Positions 49,325 to 62,807 are shown, counted from the first letter of the stretch. The stretch: DNA of 64,000 bases from Styela clava (GCF_964204865.1 NC_135250.1:24109395-24173394), one strand, 5' to 3'. Numbers and translations are program-made. Notes: a model not told the origin generated them from the sequence alone.

Positions 49325-49495
49325 ATATCGTTTGTCTGGCGCAGTGGCTTTTAACCAGCAGGGTTTTGCTGCTCCTTATATGATTCCGCTAGTTTATATT
49401 CATATCCGATATTTTTATTTGTGCACATCAGTGATTGAATATTTCTTTGGCGTTTCGCGACCCCCAAAAGGCGAAAACCACTAGTGTATGGGAGT
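49325..49495. mobile_element. Short hAT-type MITE (CAGTGGCTTTTAACC)
   Basis: CAGTGGCTTTTAACCAGCAG at 49342 and GGCGAAAACCACTAG near 49468-49482 are inverted ends; TTTCGCGACCCCCAAAAGG inside is typical of the CAGTGG hAT group. Target duplication not clear. Confidence 0.5.
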
Positions 49496-49610
49496 ATAGA
49501 CATGTTTAGGAACAAATGAAAATGTGACAACATTATTACAAGCATTGGTATGTGGATGTTTTGCTAGACACAAGAGCGATCAAAGTAGTTAACAAAAGGC
49601 GAAAATCAAA

Positions 49611-49975
49611 GTATTCGAATCGTGCTTGATGGACATTGAGATGAATTACTCGAATTGAAATAAATAGTGAATTATTCGAATCGTTTTAAATCTTGATTTT
49701 TGGTGAAGAAATCTCTTCAAAATGCAATTTCCGCATACAACTCTTTTCTTCCTTGCCAGATATTGATGAAACATGTTCTTATGTTTCAACTCAGCGAACT
49801 GACTGGTTGATCGATTCTATATTTTCAGTAAGTTATGTGTTCCGGGAGACCATTTGTAATGAAGAGTCGAATCTAATTACGTCGTTTAAATATTAAAGTC
49901 AAATAACTCCAAAGTATTCGAGATTCGATTCGATTCTAAATTCACTAGGTATTCGAAAATTCTCTGTGTACGAAC
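49611..49975 (+). repeat. Diverged copy of the ACTGG/ATTCGAA family
   Basis: GTATTCGAATCGTGCTTGAT, GAATTATTCGAATCGTTTTA, GATATTGATGAAACATGTTC, CTCAGCGAACTG and a final AGGTATTCGAAAATTC follow the order of the 1002-1324 element. Confidence 0.5.
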
Positions 49976-51447
49976 GGAACAAAGCAAATTAATATAATTT
50001 AACAGCATAAATATGTCGTTCGCCTTCTCAAGTCTGTAAACGCAAAGCCACACCTCCGTCACCGATCCTCACTCATTCTTTTGTTCTTAATTATATGAAC
50101 TTTCCCGTCCTGTGGTTAGTCAATTACGCAATATGTGTACGTGACAGATCTTACAGAATAGGTAACATATTTCAAATATTACGAGGGAATTCTTCTACGT
50201 TTCATTTATTCCAAATTGTATATTGTTAAAATTATGCATGCATCACAAATATTTATACAAGTTTCATAATAAACAAAGTTGATATACGATGATGAATGAT
50301 TTATATTCTCATTTTCAATTTTTTTTGTGACAAATTACGTGATCTTTGCTAATGAATTTTTACTAAACCGACTCTCCGAAAATAGTAAAAATATCATCAC
50401 AAACGAAATTTTGTGAATATTTTAATGTACAACATCATTTACAAAGCAACTCCTCATAACTTTAATTTTTTGAAGATTGTAAAAGGTGAAAAATGTACTT
50501 TTAGCTGTGAAAAATTGTAAAAAAATGGTATTTTATTCATCATTCACACTCACTCATTTCCCCACTACAATTTTTGATATACTTCCATACGTTTACTTTC
50601 GAAAGTTGATAAAATTAGTGATTGTGGCAATCAGAAGAGCATGGTTAGCAATATAAAGCTATATAGCACACGCAAGACTGGATTATTATCGCGCGGTAGG
50701 TAAGCACCATGTCCACTAGGTCCCAAATTCTAAAATTAGAATCCGGAACCAACGCGGAGCATATTCACGTTGATTAGATTTTACAAATTCAACACGTACA
50801 TCGATAAAGGAACTTATATATTCAAGTTAGCTGTCTTTTATAATGCCACACAATTTTCTTTTTTCATTGAGTTGTATAAATCTTTCTCATATCTTTGTTT
50901 TGAGGGGACAGTGAAATGGGGGTTGGGGTGTGTGTAAAAAATTATAATTTCATTTCAAATGGTTAACAAAATGTGCTAACAAAAAAAGTACATTTTTTAC
51001 AATTGTACAACGGTATATATGTATTACTTATACAAACATCAAACATCAAATTCTGTTAACAAAAATGACATATAATTCAAATATTAGAGACCTATCGAAG
51101 ATTTTTTTACTCGGTCAGATTTTCGGGCATGATTGTAAACATTTGTACGTAATCATGGCTTTGATAGCTATTAGGCAACCTTTAATTGAGTTTTTTAACT
51201 TTACGTAAAAACCAAATCTATCAATATTTATTTTGTATTTCGGGAAGTTTTAATTTAGTTGTAGTAATCAAAATATGCCATTGGAAAAGCTGCGATAGCT
51301 GAGACTCAGGGAAGCAATTATTAGATTAGGTCTAAAAAATTGTTGCTAAAGTAAATCGGACGGGAAAATTTACAACAAAACAATTAAAATCTAAAGAAAT
51401 AATACATAAAACATGATTCTCTTTTCTGCAGTCTGGCTTGCTTCACT

Positions 51448-53756
51448 TTACGCATCATGTCCTGGAACTGAAAAGTATTTTTTAATCAGTTTTGTGGCCA
51501 ACATTTTTTTATATGTTAAATTAACAAAGGAAGTGGCATTTGTATTTGACCAAAATACAAATGCCTAATTATTTGAATTATATTGTGAAAACAAATAATC
51601 AAAAAGACACCTGAAGTGTAACGGTCGCCAGTTGCGTCGGTGGTTTTGTTGTAACGATATTTCCTCATGCGATATACTTTACCGCAGAGGCAGGTTAAGC
51701 CGACGGCGAGGGCACAGACACCAGCAATGAGTATAATCTGAAATTAAAAATACCGCGAAATGTAATTCATTGTAAATAGACCACAGAATAGACCACAAGT
51801 TTATTCAATAGTAGTAACGGTAAATTACACAAACGGATGTCTATAAAAATATATATTACATATTAATAACTTTTTTAACTATTTTTCTGCAGAAGTCTTA
51901 AAGTATGTTTAAAACTTGTTCTTACCATATAAGGCAAAGAATTTTCTTCTTTTTGACGTGGAAGATTACTCAGGAAAACTTTGGGAAAGAGATAATCTGG
52001 AATTAAAAAATAGAGCAATGCTAGAATATGTGCTGTGCGAGAAATTTCAGTTACCGCTGAGAAGCAGCGGATTGGTTAAAAATTTGACTGACTGGAGTGA
52101 CGCATCCGTAACGATACTTTAGGACCTTATTTCGACGAGTTTTCTAAAAAAATGGTGGACAACGTGACGGAGGCGTAAGGGATCAGAATTTTTTTTGCAA
52201 AAAAATTGATGCGAAATACCGGGTATCATTGACTGAAAGTAAATTTAAATTTGAAGAATAAAAAAACTTTAATTAATTAGAATTTACTTAAAATAAATTG
52301 AATTAATAAAAAACTATAATTAATAATAAAAATGTTTGCTAGCAACTTTTGCCATCTACAACGAAAGAACATTTGAAATCGATTTGTCTAGTAGTCGCTG
52401 AGAAAAGCGATTTTTACCAACAACAAGTACAATTGCCCCATCAACATCAAGTTGATACTAACAGCATCAATTTAGCACAGGCTTATTTCGAGCTTAATTA
52501 AAGCAGAAGTTCATATTTTTATGGTTATCGTTCTACCTTGGCACAGAGCAAGTCTCATTGGGTTTCCGTCGCATGATGCAATCGAGCAGTTGAAGCAAGT
52601 TTTCATTTCCAGGTCGTAGCGGGATTGTTGTCCATATTTTGCGATGCACTTTCCGTGTTTGGTCACCGTTTTCTATTAAAAGAAAATTACAAACAACATT
52701 TTACGCTTCCCGAATATGTGACACTGGCCCAACTTTATAGTCGGCGGGTTTGAAATACAGAGATTCTTTTGGTGATAAAATTAATTTTACATTTATTACT
52801 GCCTTTTCACACGTACTCTCGCTTTGAGCGAAGAAAATAAACTTCCTTGTCTTATGTTATTAACTGTGGCACTTCATACTAAGACAAACGTGTCAAAGTT
52901 TGCCTACTGGGATTGTAAAATTCAATAATAAAATTGATAAATTATAAACACGAAGAATGTATTTCAAAATGTAACAACCTGATATAAATTCAATATAAAA
53001 TTTTGGTGGTCATTTCCTTTAACGAAGGTCTCTACTCCGTCGTTTATAAGATCTTCGAGATCGCTGCAAAGAAAAATATTTATATGAAGTAATCCACTTC
53101 ACTAAATATTAAAAAAAAACATTAAAGTTTCTAGTAGGTCGGTGAAAATTTTAGAAAAATTTCAAAATTTTTTCAAATTTGGATTGCATATCAAATCGAA
53201 GGACAAAATAACAACGATCAAATAAAAATACAGAAACATAGCATCGCGTATCGCAGTCACTGAGCACGTTCCACGATCATGTGTTCCCATACGCCTGAAA
53301 AATACTGACTGAAATATTGCATACTATAAGAAAATTTAATCCTTTGCTCATAAATATTTTGAGAATCTCAAATCGATTGATCCATAAGTTTGGAAGAAAA
53401 TCGATATTTTTCAAACATCAACATTAATTTGGCAAAACGATCCATAGGTTCATTTCAATTAAATTTTTACTACTTCAAATTAATATCCAAAGAACAAGTA
53501 CGGCTGTGGAAATATTTTTCGTCTAGTGTTTATAGGCAACCCAAATCCCAAATTGTGCTTCCAGATCATCTACTGGGTTTGTACGTGTCTCATTATTACG
53601 ATTTTATGTTTAGGTATTTTTTAATCTGATTAAGATATACACTTACATTTGTTCACCACTTCCTTCATCGTCCGTGTAATAATAGTTATCGTCGCTTGTT
53701 TCATCACATTTTGCAATTGTATTGCAAAGTAAAACAAATGCGAACGTCTTTAGCAT
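51448..53756 (-). CDS. Type I membrane protein with one BCMA-like Cys-rich repeat (TNF-receptor-like), copy B
   Basis: Exons (minus): 53756-53647, 53063-52979, 52672-52537, 51996-51926, 51737-51611, 51467-51448; 182 aa. All five introns have the same phases as copy A and exon 3 has the same length (136 nt), so the pair is homologous despite low sequence identity. Short signal (LKTFAFVLLCNTIA), acidic NYYYTDDEGSGE linker, acidic helix-like segment. The module at residues 74-109 is C-x16-C-x2-C-x4-C-x9-C: the first four Cys match copy A exactly, the fifth is missing and the last is kept. YDLEMKTC places Asp six residues before the second Cys, as in copy A. Transmembrane segment about 135-152 (IILIAGVCALAVGL), then a basic tail of about 30 residues without recognised signalling motifs. 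It converges on copy A, 6.5 kb away. Confidence 0.75.
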
Positions 53757-55739
53757 CAAAAAATATTTAAAACCTACTGAAAAATATTTCTAAAATATTT
53801 TTAGGAACTTCAGGTGTTCCAAGTTATGAAAAATTTACGAGGAGGCAGTTTTAAATATCATATATCCACAAATCTTTATAATGAAATTATTTTAACATCA
53901 TACTACCTGATTGCGTCATCCTAATATCTCTTGTTTTATACTGCAATGCTGGTAATATTAAATTCCCATTAACTTCCTCAGGTGGGCACCGATTGGGAAT
54001 TTCACCACCGCGACCTATGAGGAAGAGCCATTTCCTCTTGTGTATTCAAAAAGCAATTAAATTTTACCCAAGTCATATAATATACAGAACAACAACCTCG
54101 ATAAAAATAGATTGTAGTTTGAAAAATTCATTAAAATAAATGTTCGTTCATCGAATTTATGAACCCGGGTATCTCATTGTTCACCATAAATTTTTACCCA
54201 TACTATCTAAACTAAGCAGAAATAATACTTCATAAATTTGAACTGGCTGGAAATCTACATGTCTGTCGTCTTATCCAGCTGTTCCGAATGAACTGAATTC
54301 CTATCACGTTCAGCGTTCATTGTAGAACTGATTTCAAAGTTAAGACCCAACAATTTATCGGGGGAACCCCCAGGTAGGCGAGAAATTAAATTTTAATTTA
54401 TAGAATCTTAAAATATATTTATTACGTCATCCACGACTATTGCTCGTTACTGGATTTGCGCAATAGCCTTCGACATTGCATCAATTATTCTGATCGATAT
54501 TCAAACTTTGGAACGGAAATAATCGAACGAGGGATCAGGCATTTTGAAAAAAAAAACTCTCTCCTAGAAAATTACCTGAAAGGAGGCGGTTGAAATGTTG
54601 GATTAAACTACCGTTGCAACATTTGGAAATCAGTTTTTGTTAAATAAATTCAAACTTTCGTGCTTATACGATATTTAGTCAATTTTGATATTAGATCTAA
54701 ATGCTTCTGATGTTTCAAACAAGGCCACCTTTGCTTGTCGGAAAAGAAGAATATTATCAATATCATAAATACTTAAAGTATTTAAATACTTAAATACTAA
54801 AGACAAAAATATTGTTTGGAATAGATCGCACGTCATGGCGTATTTCCACCTTTAAAATAAACAAGGGAAGATCAATTCTTCCAGTAATCGGAAGCCTCCG
54901 AGGGAGAAAATTTTTAACACAAAAGTTTTGTTGACAACCAAAAATCTACAATAAATGTTAGCTGCCTAACTACGATAGGTCGGCAAATCATTCGGAATCA
55001 TGAGCGGAATTTCAGCCAACAATAGTCGTAATGTTATGTTCAATAAATCATATCTCGAAAAACAGAATAACACAAAGTCATGGAACAACAGAAAGAATCA
55101 AAATTTTTACTAATAACTTCAACTTTTCCGTGAACTGATCAATTTCCGTGAACTGAACTCAGTCATCCAAAATTCTGGCAAAATGCACGAAATATTAACT
55201 TGAAATTCCCCAAAGTTAAAACCACAATAAGTCCTTCATCAACGAATATCGATACAAATGACAAGTCAGGAGAGTTTCGTTCTATTTGATACGAGTATGG
55301 TGGGCGGACAAATAATGAAAATTTGTCACAAAAGGAATGGGGAATATACCTTGGTATGTTGTAAAGTCTATTGAAGTCGTGAAACTAATTTCGAAATCGC
55401 GCGATTACGAAATCCTTAATAAAACTTGTGCGACTTAAATGATTCACCGAAATGTAAAAAAATAGAATTGTGTTGAGTTGAATATTAAGATGTGTGAAAT
55501 TGTCATCAATCTAAAAAATAAAAGTAAACGAAATAATACCGTGATTGGTGTTGTGAAAATTTCAAGTTTCGTTTTGCATTAACATTCAATCTATTCAATC
55601 CCGCGTCATTGCGTTGTATTTCCTGGACAATTGAAGAGCACAATAAGTAGGAATTTATATATTATATTCGATTTATTATACTTGTCCATTTCATGATTTA
55701 ATTTAGGTAAACATGTTGTTCATTTTTATATACAGAATA

Positions 55740-55935
55740 GGAGAAACAACAAGGGAAAAGCGCTCACCAAGAAAACCCGGTGGATCACCGGGTCCAGACA
55801 GAAAATTATTTCCACATCAAACAGTCCTATTCTGGTTTCAACCGGTTTGTGACGCATTGTCGGTTTCATGTTTAATAAACGTTTTGAAGCCCCGTTTCAC
55901 CTTATACGTCAGATTCGATATTGGCACGTGGGTAT
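55740..55935 (+). repeat. ACCGGGT-palindrome repeat, copy 1
   Basis: ACCCGGTGGATCACCGGGTC, then AAAATTATTTC, AAACAGTCC, GGTTTGTGACGCATTG and CGGTTTCATG; the same blocks in the same order as at 57.9 and 59.4 kb. Confidence 0.7.
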
Positions 55936-57884
55936 GGCATCGGTACCGGTACGGTTAGTCCATATAGCTGAGAAAATCGGCAAACAATTGCGTGGTTGCG
56001 ATCGGAAGAAAATTTGAAATTGAAAAGGAGATTTGGTCACAACGACAACAATAACAACGTCAATTCTGATAATATATCAATATGTACACTTCGCGTCCAA
56101 CAAAATGATTTAGATTATAGAATGTGGTATGGTGGTTCAATAATTTGTTTTATAGGGTGAAATCAATGTGCGATATAAAGTAATAAAAATCAAAAACTGT
56201 ATCGAAAATGCAAAATCGGACATTAACTCACGGCAGTTGATAATGGGGCCGCCTAAGATCGACAAGTCATCCGCTCAGAGAAACCTTTCTGGTGAATCAC
56301 ATCAGAAAATATACAACAGCGAACGAAACTCTCAATTAAAAAAATCGTCCACAAATACATAATAGAACGAAAATAGATTCGTAATGAACTGCAGAAATGT
56401 GGAGCGGCACATGACCATCTATCTTGTCAATTGATGAGATAATGCCAATCTAAAGTAAAACAAGGGCTTCTTTTAAATCAATTTTTATCTTTATTTTTAG
56501 TATTTTTTATTGAAAAACCCCTTGCATCGCCGCGAAACTACGCCAAAACGTTGCATTCTGGCAGCTGCACGCGCAGCCGGAATTATAATTTCAAAAATGT
56601 AAGTAAAAATTTCTTTTTTGACTTTTACTTCTATTGCGTACATTTATCGCCACGTTTGTATCTCCACCAAAGTCATAAGATTTTAACCAAAATGTTTATT
56701 CGAGATATCAGGGAGACGTTTTGAGTAAGAAAAATCATGAAACTTAGCCCACGAGCCTACTACAAAAGCAATTCAAACAAGGGTTTTTCTCATAAAATGA
56801 AGGCATTATTACGGTTAATACTGTTCGGTTGATTTAGGCTTAGCAAACTTTGTTTTTAAGGTTGAAGTGATAGAGTTTTTCAAGGTTATACAAACTCATT
56901 TATTTGATCGCTTTTCAATTTTCCCAAAGTGGCAGCGTTTTCAACGTAATGGCTTATCGGTTACCTCTTACTGCGCAAACCACCTAACTACTGCTTGAGT
57001 AGGTGTGTATGAGCCTCTATCGATATGTATGGCGTTTTAAAAGACTTATTGCAAATTAGAAGCGCTTGGCAAGTTTTTACATCCATTTTTCTTCAACATA
57101 TTTCATACAAAAAAATCAAATAGTACCCATTTAGAACAAAAAGGGCAAAAAAAACTTGTTTTAAAACAATTCTTTTTTTACAAATCCCTATCTGTAATAT
57201 TTTTTTTAGATTTGTCCCGACAACCCATTCAAGGATATGAAAAACATGAGTTTGGTTGCGTATTAGGGTTTAATTGTGTCCCCGACAATTGGCAACGAGC
57301 CATCGGGCTCCGGCTCAGGATTCTGGATTACAAATATTCGCTCCAACTCCATTTTGCCATAATCAAATTTGATGAACAAAATTTAGCATATCTATTTTTG
57401 CCTGATCTTTGCTGAAATTGTTTGAGGCAGCTAAATGATTTTCAGTTTATATTAAAGATATCATATTAAATATTCCTAAAATCTGAACTTACTACTCCCA
57501 CTCTTGAAAACGGGGAGTTTGAAAACTTTGGCCCCAACTAGATTTATATACTACAAAATACCCCGCTTCGAATTTTACCTGCCTTGCATGCGACTCAACT
57601 CGTCTATTAGGGAATTTTCTCATTTTCTATATTTCTTCAAAATATTCTTTCCGTATTCGGGAATTGATATCATCGCCCATATCGACGTAACCGCTGTCGC
57701 GGTACTGATGGGGAAACAATGGTTTCTATTTCAATCATTTTTTTTTATAAAAACGTAGAATAGGTAGCTTTTTTATATAGGCATTGTTCTCACTACAGTG
57801 CTGAAACAAATCGAAGGCTTTAGGCATCCATGTTAATTTACACGAATATGAAAGGAGACATAAATGAATCGTTACATTAGTGAG

Positions 57885-58015
57885 AGGAAACGCGTTCTGT
57901 GTGAGTACCGGGTGAATCACCGGGTCGTCCAAAAATTATTTCTGCTTCGAACAGTCCGATTTCGGTTTGTGACGCAATTGCGGTTTTGTTTTTGAGTGTC
58001 TATTGTCTGTTCAAC
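57885..58015 (+). repeat. ACCGGGT-palindrome repeat, copy 2
   Basis: ACCGGGTGAATCACCGGGTC, AAAAATTATTTCTGC, CGAACAGTCCGATTTCGG, TTTGTGACGCAATTGCGG. Confidence 0.7.
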
Positions 58016-59394
58016 CGAATATGGTAAATTTGCTTCTAAATTGGCGTCTAAAACTTTCCCGCATCTTTTACACCTGGTAAAAGAACGGACAAGATTGTAA
58101 GAAATTGGGAAGAATATTCACCAAAATTGTCTAACTATTTTCTAATAAATAGGAGTTTTAGTAATAAACATGAAGTTTATTTTATTTCTACGGCTTAGAG
58201 TTTAAGTAGAATAGAATAGGTTCAGAAGCGTACAGTAGACAGAATAGATTAAAATATGGTATTTTTATCGACAAAATTGCTATTTTGTTTTTTCGGCAAA
58301 TTTGCCTTTTCGGCAATATTAAACTCGCTTAAAATATATATTTCTCAATTGTAAAAATAATAAAATTGGTGAACTTTGGTAAAATTAGGTAAGTTTATAA
58401 TATATTACGTAATAATTCTTATTTTCTTCCTTATTTATGATGTTCTTTGTCAGTAAAATGAGCGACTCCCGTGCGGTAATTGTAGAGGTCATAATTCCAC
58501 ATTATTTGGTAGAGGTATATAACTGTTAATTTCGAATAATTCACATTTAAATTCAAATTGAAAAATCACTGAAACCACAACCTTTATCTAAAAATGTGTT
58601 ATATGCATTGTGTTACGAAAAATATTATTTCGGACTTATGGATTTCACCACTTCAAAATGAATATTTCTCTTCTCACAGTACTAACATATTTCTAAGTCA
58701 AGAAGATTGCGAATCATGCGAACTACAATGGTTGGCTCCGACCGCACTTCTCAACTACTGGATAATCAAATGCAGTCACTATTTTTTAATTTGCAGTGCG
58801 ACTCAAACTCGAACATCTTTTTTATCACAAATTCATCAAATTGATAAATTTGATTATAAATCCGGTTCCAGACTCCATGGGGTTTAAATTTTTACCGGAG
58901 AGTGTTTTAAAATTCCGTACTTTAACGAATATTTCACCAAAACTACTCTGACTTTGCTGCGTACTGTATATGATTACACTTATCTGCCAAGTAATTTCAA
59001 AAAAATTTCGCATTTCTGGGAGATGACATCATCATCCATAACGTCATATAGGCCGCACCGTTTTTCGTTAATTCAGTTTTTTTTTAGGAAAGTCCGTTGA
59101 AAAATTTGCTGTGAAGAAACTAATTATAGTTGGAATGGGATAACTGTGGGGGTGTATAGGAAAATATGTTAAGTATATATATATAACTATAACATAAGTA
59201 TATTGAAGCATCAGTGTGTTAGTGAGCAAAGCTGAAGTAATTTGAAATGCATATACGCAACGATAGCAGCATATGTATAACGATTTTTTATTTTTAAATG
59301 GAGCATCAGCAATATTTTGTTTATGACAACAGGCTGTTGTAATTTCGCATGTACGATAATAGTAATAAGAAAATTAAAAGTATGCAATTAAGTT

Positions 59395-59545
59395 GATCAA
59401 GGGAAATGCGTTCTATATGAGAACCGGGTGGATTACCGGGTCGCTCAATAGTTATTTCTGTAGCGAACAGTCCAATTCCGGTTCTGACTGGTTTATGTCG
59501 CAATGGCGGTTTCGTGCTTCAGTACAAGTATGGGTAAAATCACGA
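59395..59545 (+). repeat. ACCGGGT-palindrome repeat, copy 3
   Basis: ACCGGGTGGATTACCGGGTC, AGTTATTTCTGTAGC, GAACAGTCCAATTCCGG, ATGTCGCAATGGCGGTTTCG. An open frame of 112 codons runs over it and is not trusted. Confidence 0.7.
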
Positions 59546-61476
59546 TGCATGCTTTTTCCAATTGGTCAGTCATCAGGCTCTGATAAATTTGTTTATGTTC
59601 AAAATGCACTCATATGTAATTTCCGCACTGTTCTTCTTCATTTCACCTCAGGCTTTCAAAAGAGAGCAATCAGCTTTATAAAAATGTTAATTGCAGAAAG
59701 CAGATTTTATTCTGTTGGCCAGAGGCATTAGTCTATATTAAATATTCCTATTGTGACTAGGAAGACTCTCGTTTCAACTTTTGAGTCAACAAAGTTAGAA
59801 ATTGCGACTCCGACGCTGCCTTGTCTGTTAGATAATTTCTAAAAAATATAGATATAAATTTTTTTGAGCCTTGAGAAAGGGGCATCCCCGCTCATGAGGA
59901 CATGAAGACGTAATCGACGTTGTAGCACAAAATCATAGAGTAAAATGACGTGAGGGGAAATATAATCGTGTATTTCGCAATTTAAACATTTTTCATAAGA
60001 GTCCCCTCAGAAATTTGCAATGAAGCAAATAGGAAACAATTATTGTAGTTATAAATGGTACTCGAAACTAGTTTACGTTCGTAATAAGACTTTATGGATA
60101 TAGTTTTACAATATCTAATTCTAAACTATATCCTTTGCTTATTAATATCGAATGCAGCATTTAGACACTTTCTTTTGGATAGTTGGCCTTACAGTTTCGT
60201 TCAACTGGGTACGCTTACCTTGAGTGCTATTCAAAATTTGACATGCCTGTATGTATTGTGCATATTTTATTGCTGATTTTCTTTGCACTCGGGTATGTAG
60301 GTGTGTGGAACAAACGGGTAATAAAGGTATTCATTAACCTATGTTTGAAATCACGCGCATGAGGCGTGATATGAAGTGTCATGTCATAGGTTGAAGTTTA
60401 TGTACATAAAGCCGAAGTCAAGTCGACAATGTTCAATGTACTTTTCAGCCTATATCTAAAAGCGTTCCTGAATAGGATTTACGAAGTTGCGAAGTTTGTG
60501 CCAGTGTCATTTAGTTTTCGCCTTCTGGTAATAATTTCTCAGTTATCTAGGGATTCTAGAGTATGCGATATATATATCGGTAAATTTAAATGTATGATGA
60601 ATGTTGACGTAATCGCTCGAATTATGTTTTTCCCCTTTTATACGTCATCCGCGCGATCGGTTGTTGTCAAATTCCCCAAAATATGCACTGATCTAACGAG
60701 TCAAATAAAAACTTGTTCATATATTTGGGAAACATTGCTGCGTTTTTCCCCGAAATAAACAATTCCGTTGAATGAGATCTTCCTATTTTTAAAAAGGAAA
60801 ATCGAAATGGGAAAATCAAAATTTGCTTTAAAATACAAGTGCATGATGAACACATATATTAGTATTTTTTATCCGCAAAATAGCGAATAACCTACACGGC
60901 AGGTGATAGAAATTACGAATAGAATTCTTTATTGCGTACATACTCTCGCCATTTGCGTAACAGCGAAGTGTCACGGGTTGCCAAGATCAAACAAAATAAT
61001 AAAGTCTCTTAACAAAGAAATATTAAAGTAAAATGTTCCATTGAGGAACTTTGTTCTTTGCTATGAGCGAAATAAAACTTCTTATATTCAGACGACATTG
61101 CTTGTAACGTTAGCTTTGAAATGTAGTATAGTAAGAAGATGGATGAAGTAAGACTTAAAATAAAGAGAGCTAGAACATACTTTCGTTTGATAACTACTAA
61201 GATTTTATCTAATTACATGAGATTTGCTGCTAACAGTGTGTTCAGTGTTACAGGCACTTGGACTGGGTTTTCAGGTTGTAACTATTGTACGTTCTAGTTT
61301 GAGTTACTAGATAGTGTATTGAATGAAAGTAGTGATCAGAACATAAAAAATGGTTAAACGTTGTGAAAAGTATGTCGCCCGATTTCAACTTTGAATAGTT
61401 GGATTTTATTTTAAATTTCAGCTTAGTTGTGGATATTATAAATACAAAATATCTATGTATTTTGTATTCATTTCAG

Positions 61477-61636
61477 ACAAGAGATATATAGGCACACAAA
61501 AACCGATGCTGAAGATTTATCATTGCCTTTTTATGAATTAGACAAACTAGCTTCCAAAGAATATGGCGTATACTATATATTGTTTTCAACAGAATTGATA
61601 ATTTGTTGCAAATCAGCACCTAATCTTCCAACATAA
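61477..61636 (+). CDS. Candidate orphan or terminal exon
   Basis: A good polypyrimidine-AG acceptor (TTCATTTCAG, ending 61476) precedes an open frame from 61478 reading QEIYRHTKTDAEDLSLPFYE and on to a stop at 61634-61636. The acidic-to-hydrophobic composition looks protein-like in an otherwise very AT-rich area. No partner exons or family were recognised; it may be a pseudogene fragment. Confidence 0.22.
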
Positions 61637-62807
61637 CTGTTCTTTTGTAGTAAATGTGAAGAATTTGTTCGCAGTCCGGTCGGTTTTAACTGGTTTCAAC
61701 AAGTGTAAGCAATCAAGCGCGTCAACAAGTTTTACCTCTCGAGAGACCGGGTGTTTCCCCTGAAACTGGCCACGGGTGCTACATGATCAATGTTCAGCGC
61801 TCCCTCACATATTTATGCTCGATATTAAATCAATCATTTAAATATTTGGGTTATTTTATTTATATAAATATTAATTCAAAATGTGTAAGTAATTGTAAAA
61901 ATACTAACAATGAACGAATATCCAATGATAAAAAGATATGATAAACTTGCAATTGACAATGGGAACACAACAATGTTCAAACACCTGATACGCCGCCATC
62001 GAAATTTTCATCTTACGCAGTCCGACAAAATATGGTGCAATAACGGTCGCTGGGATGAAATTCGGTAGACTAAGAGCAGTTTTAAGGTTTAGGACGTTAT
62101 ATTTTGGTTAATTTAAGTTGTCAGAGTAAAAAAATGATAACAAAAAAACAATGCGCATGCCTTACAATACTATGGATCAATGATGAGTTTTAAGCAGCAC
62201 AAGTTATCAAATTTTCAGGAAAAAAAAATGATATTTCAGGCAAAGACTTTTGTAACAAATGACCAGTCGAGATCAACTTAACCATAGCCTTACATGGGAC
62301 TCGGTGTTTTTTTTTATGTATGAGCACAACAACGGCAATGTGTTGTATTCAATATGAGAAATAATGTACCACAGCACGGTGTTACAAATCAGACGTTTCC
62401 GGGAGTAATGGCGATGTTGCGCAATTTTTTTTTTCGGCGCCATCCCGCGAGGCACCATCCCGGGGAATTTACTGATAGATTTTCTGGTCTGTTTAAAATT
62501 TAAGAGAGAAAATATCGTTGCTATGTGATAATAAATGTTCTAGTCAAGAAGTAAACAGGCTTTTGCTAAATTGTAATTCACTGGCGAGGGAGCATATTTT
62601 AACGCATTCGGATAATATTTGTTTGTTTTTGTTATAAATTTCGTTACTTGATAATATTTTTACTTCTAGATGTTCAGTACTTCTTAGTTTGCCATAAATG
62701 TAAACTAAAGTATCAATAATCTCACTATTTTGTGAGGGTCGCGATCATTTGCGGCCACTGTGGAAAATTCATCACGTCGTTTGAAATAAGTTGTTCAAAA
62801 GGATACA

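Larger units (their letters stand above)
44920..51447. other. Repeat-rich spacer between the two convergent receptor genes
   Basis: AATAAA for copy A at 45309-45314. Contains hAT-type elements (46645, 48020-48913, 49325-49495), a palindromic MITE (47239-47340), direct repeats flanking the BED-containing element, and an ACTGG-family repeat (49611-49975). About 45.3-46.6 and 50.0-51.4 kb hold nothing I recognise. Confidence 0.6.
53757..62807. other. 9-kb region dominated by degenerate repeats
   Basis: Upstream side of receptor copy B. Contains three copies of an ACCGGGTGAATCACCGGGT-type repeat (55.8, 57.9, 59.4 kb), other repeated blocks (59.0-59.1 versus 60.0-60.06 kb) and one orphan exon candidate at 61.5 kb. 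No confirmed gene. Confidence 0.5.

Noticed and set aside
51916-52122. 68-codon plus-strand open frame
   Set aside because: Antisense to exon 4 of receptor copy B, which is supported by phase and splice borders.
56168-56362. 64-codon hydrophilic plus-strand frame
   Set aside because: No splice or family support; adjacent to an (AAC)-type repeat block.
59393-59731. 112-codon plus-strand open frame
   Set aside because: It spans a copy of the ACCGGGT repeat; the other two copies are not open in the same frame.
60429-60758. 109-codon plus-strand open frame starting MFNVLFSLYLKAFLNR
   Set aside because: No recognisable domain, signal context or splice partners, in repeat-rich AT sequence.
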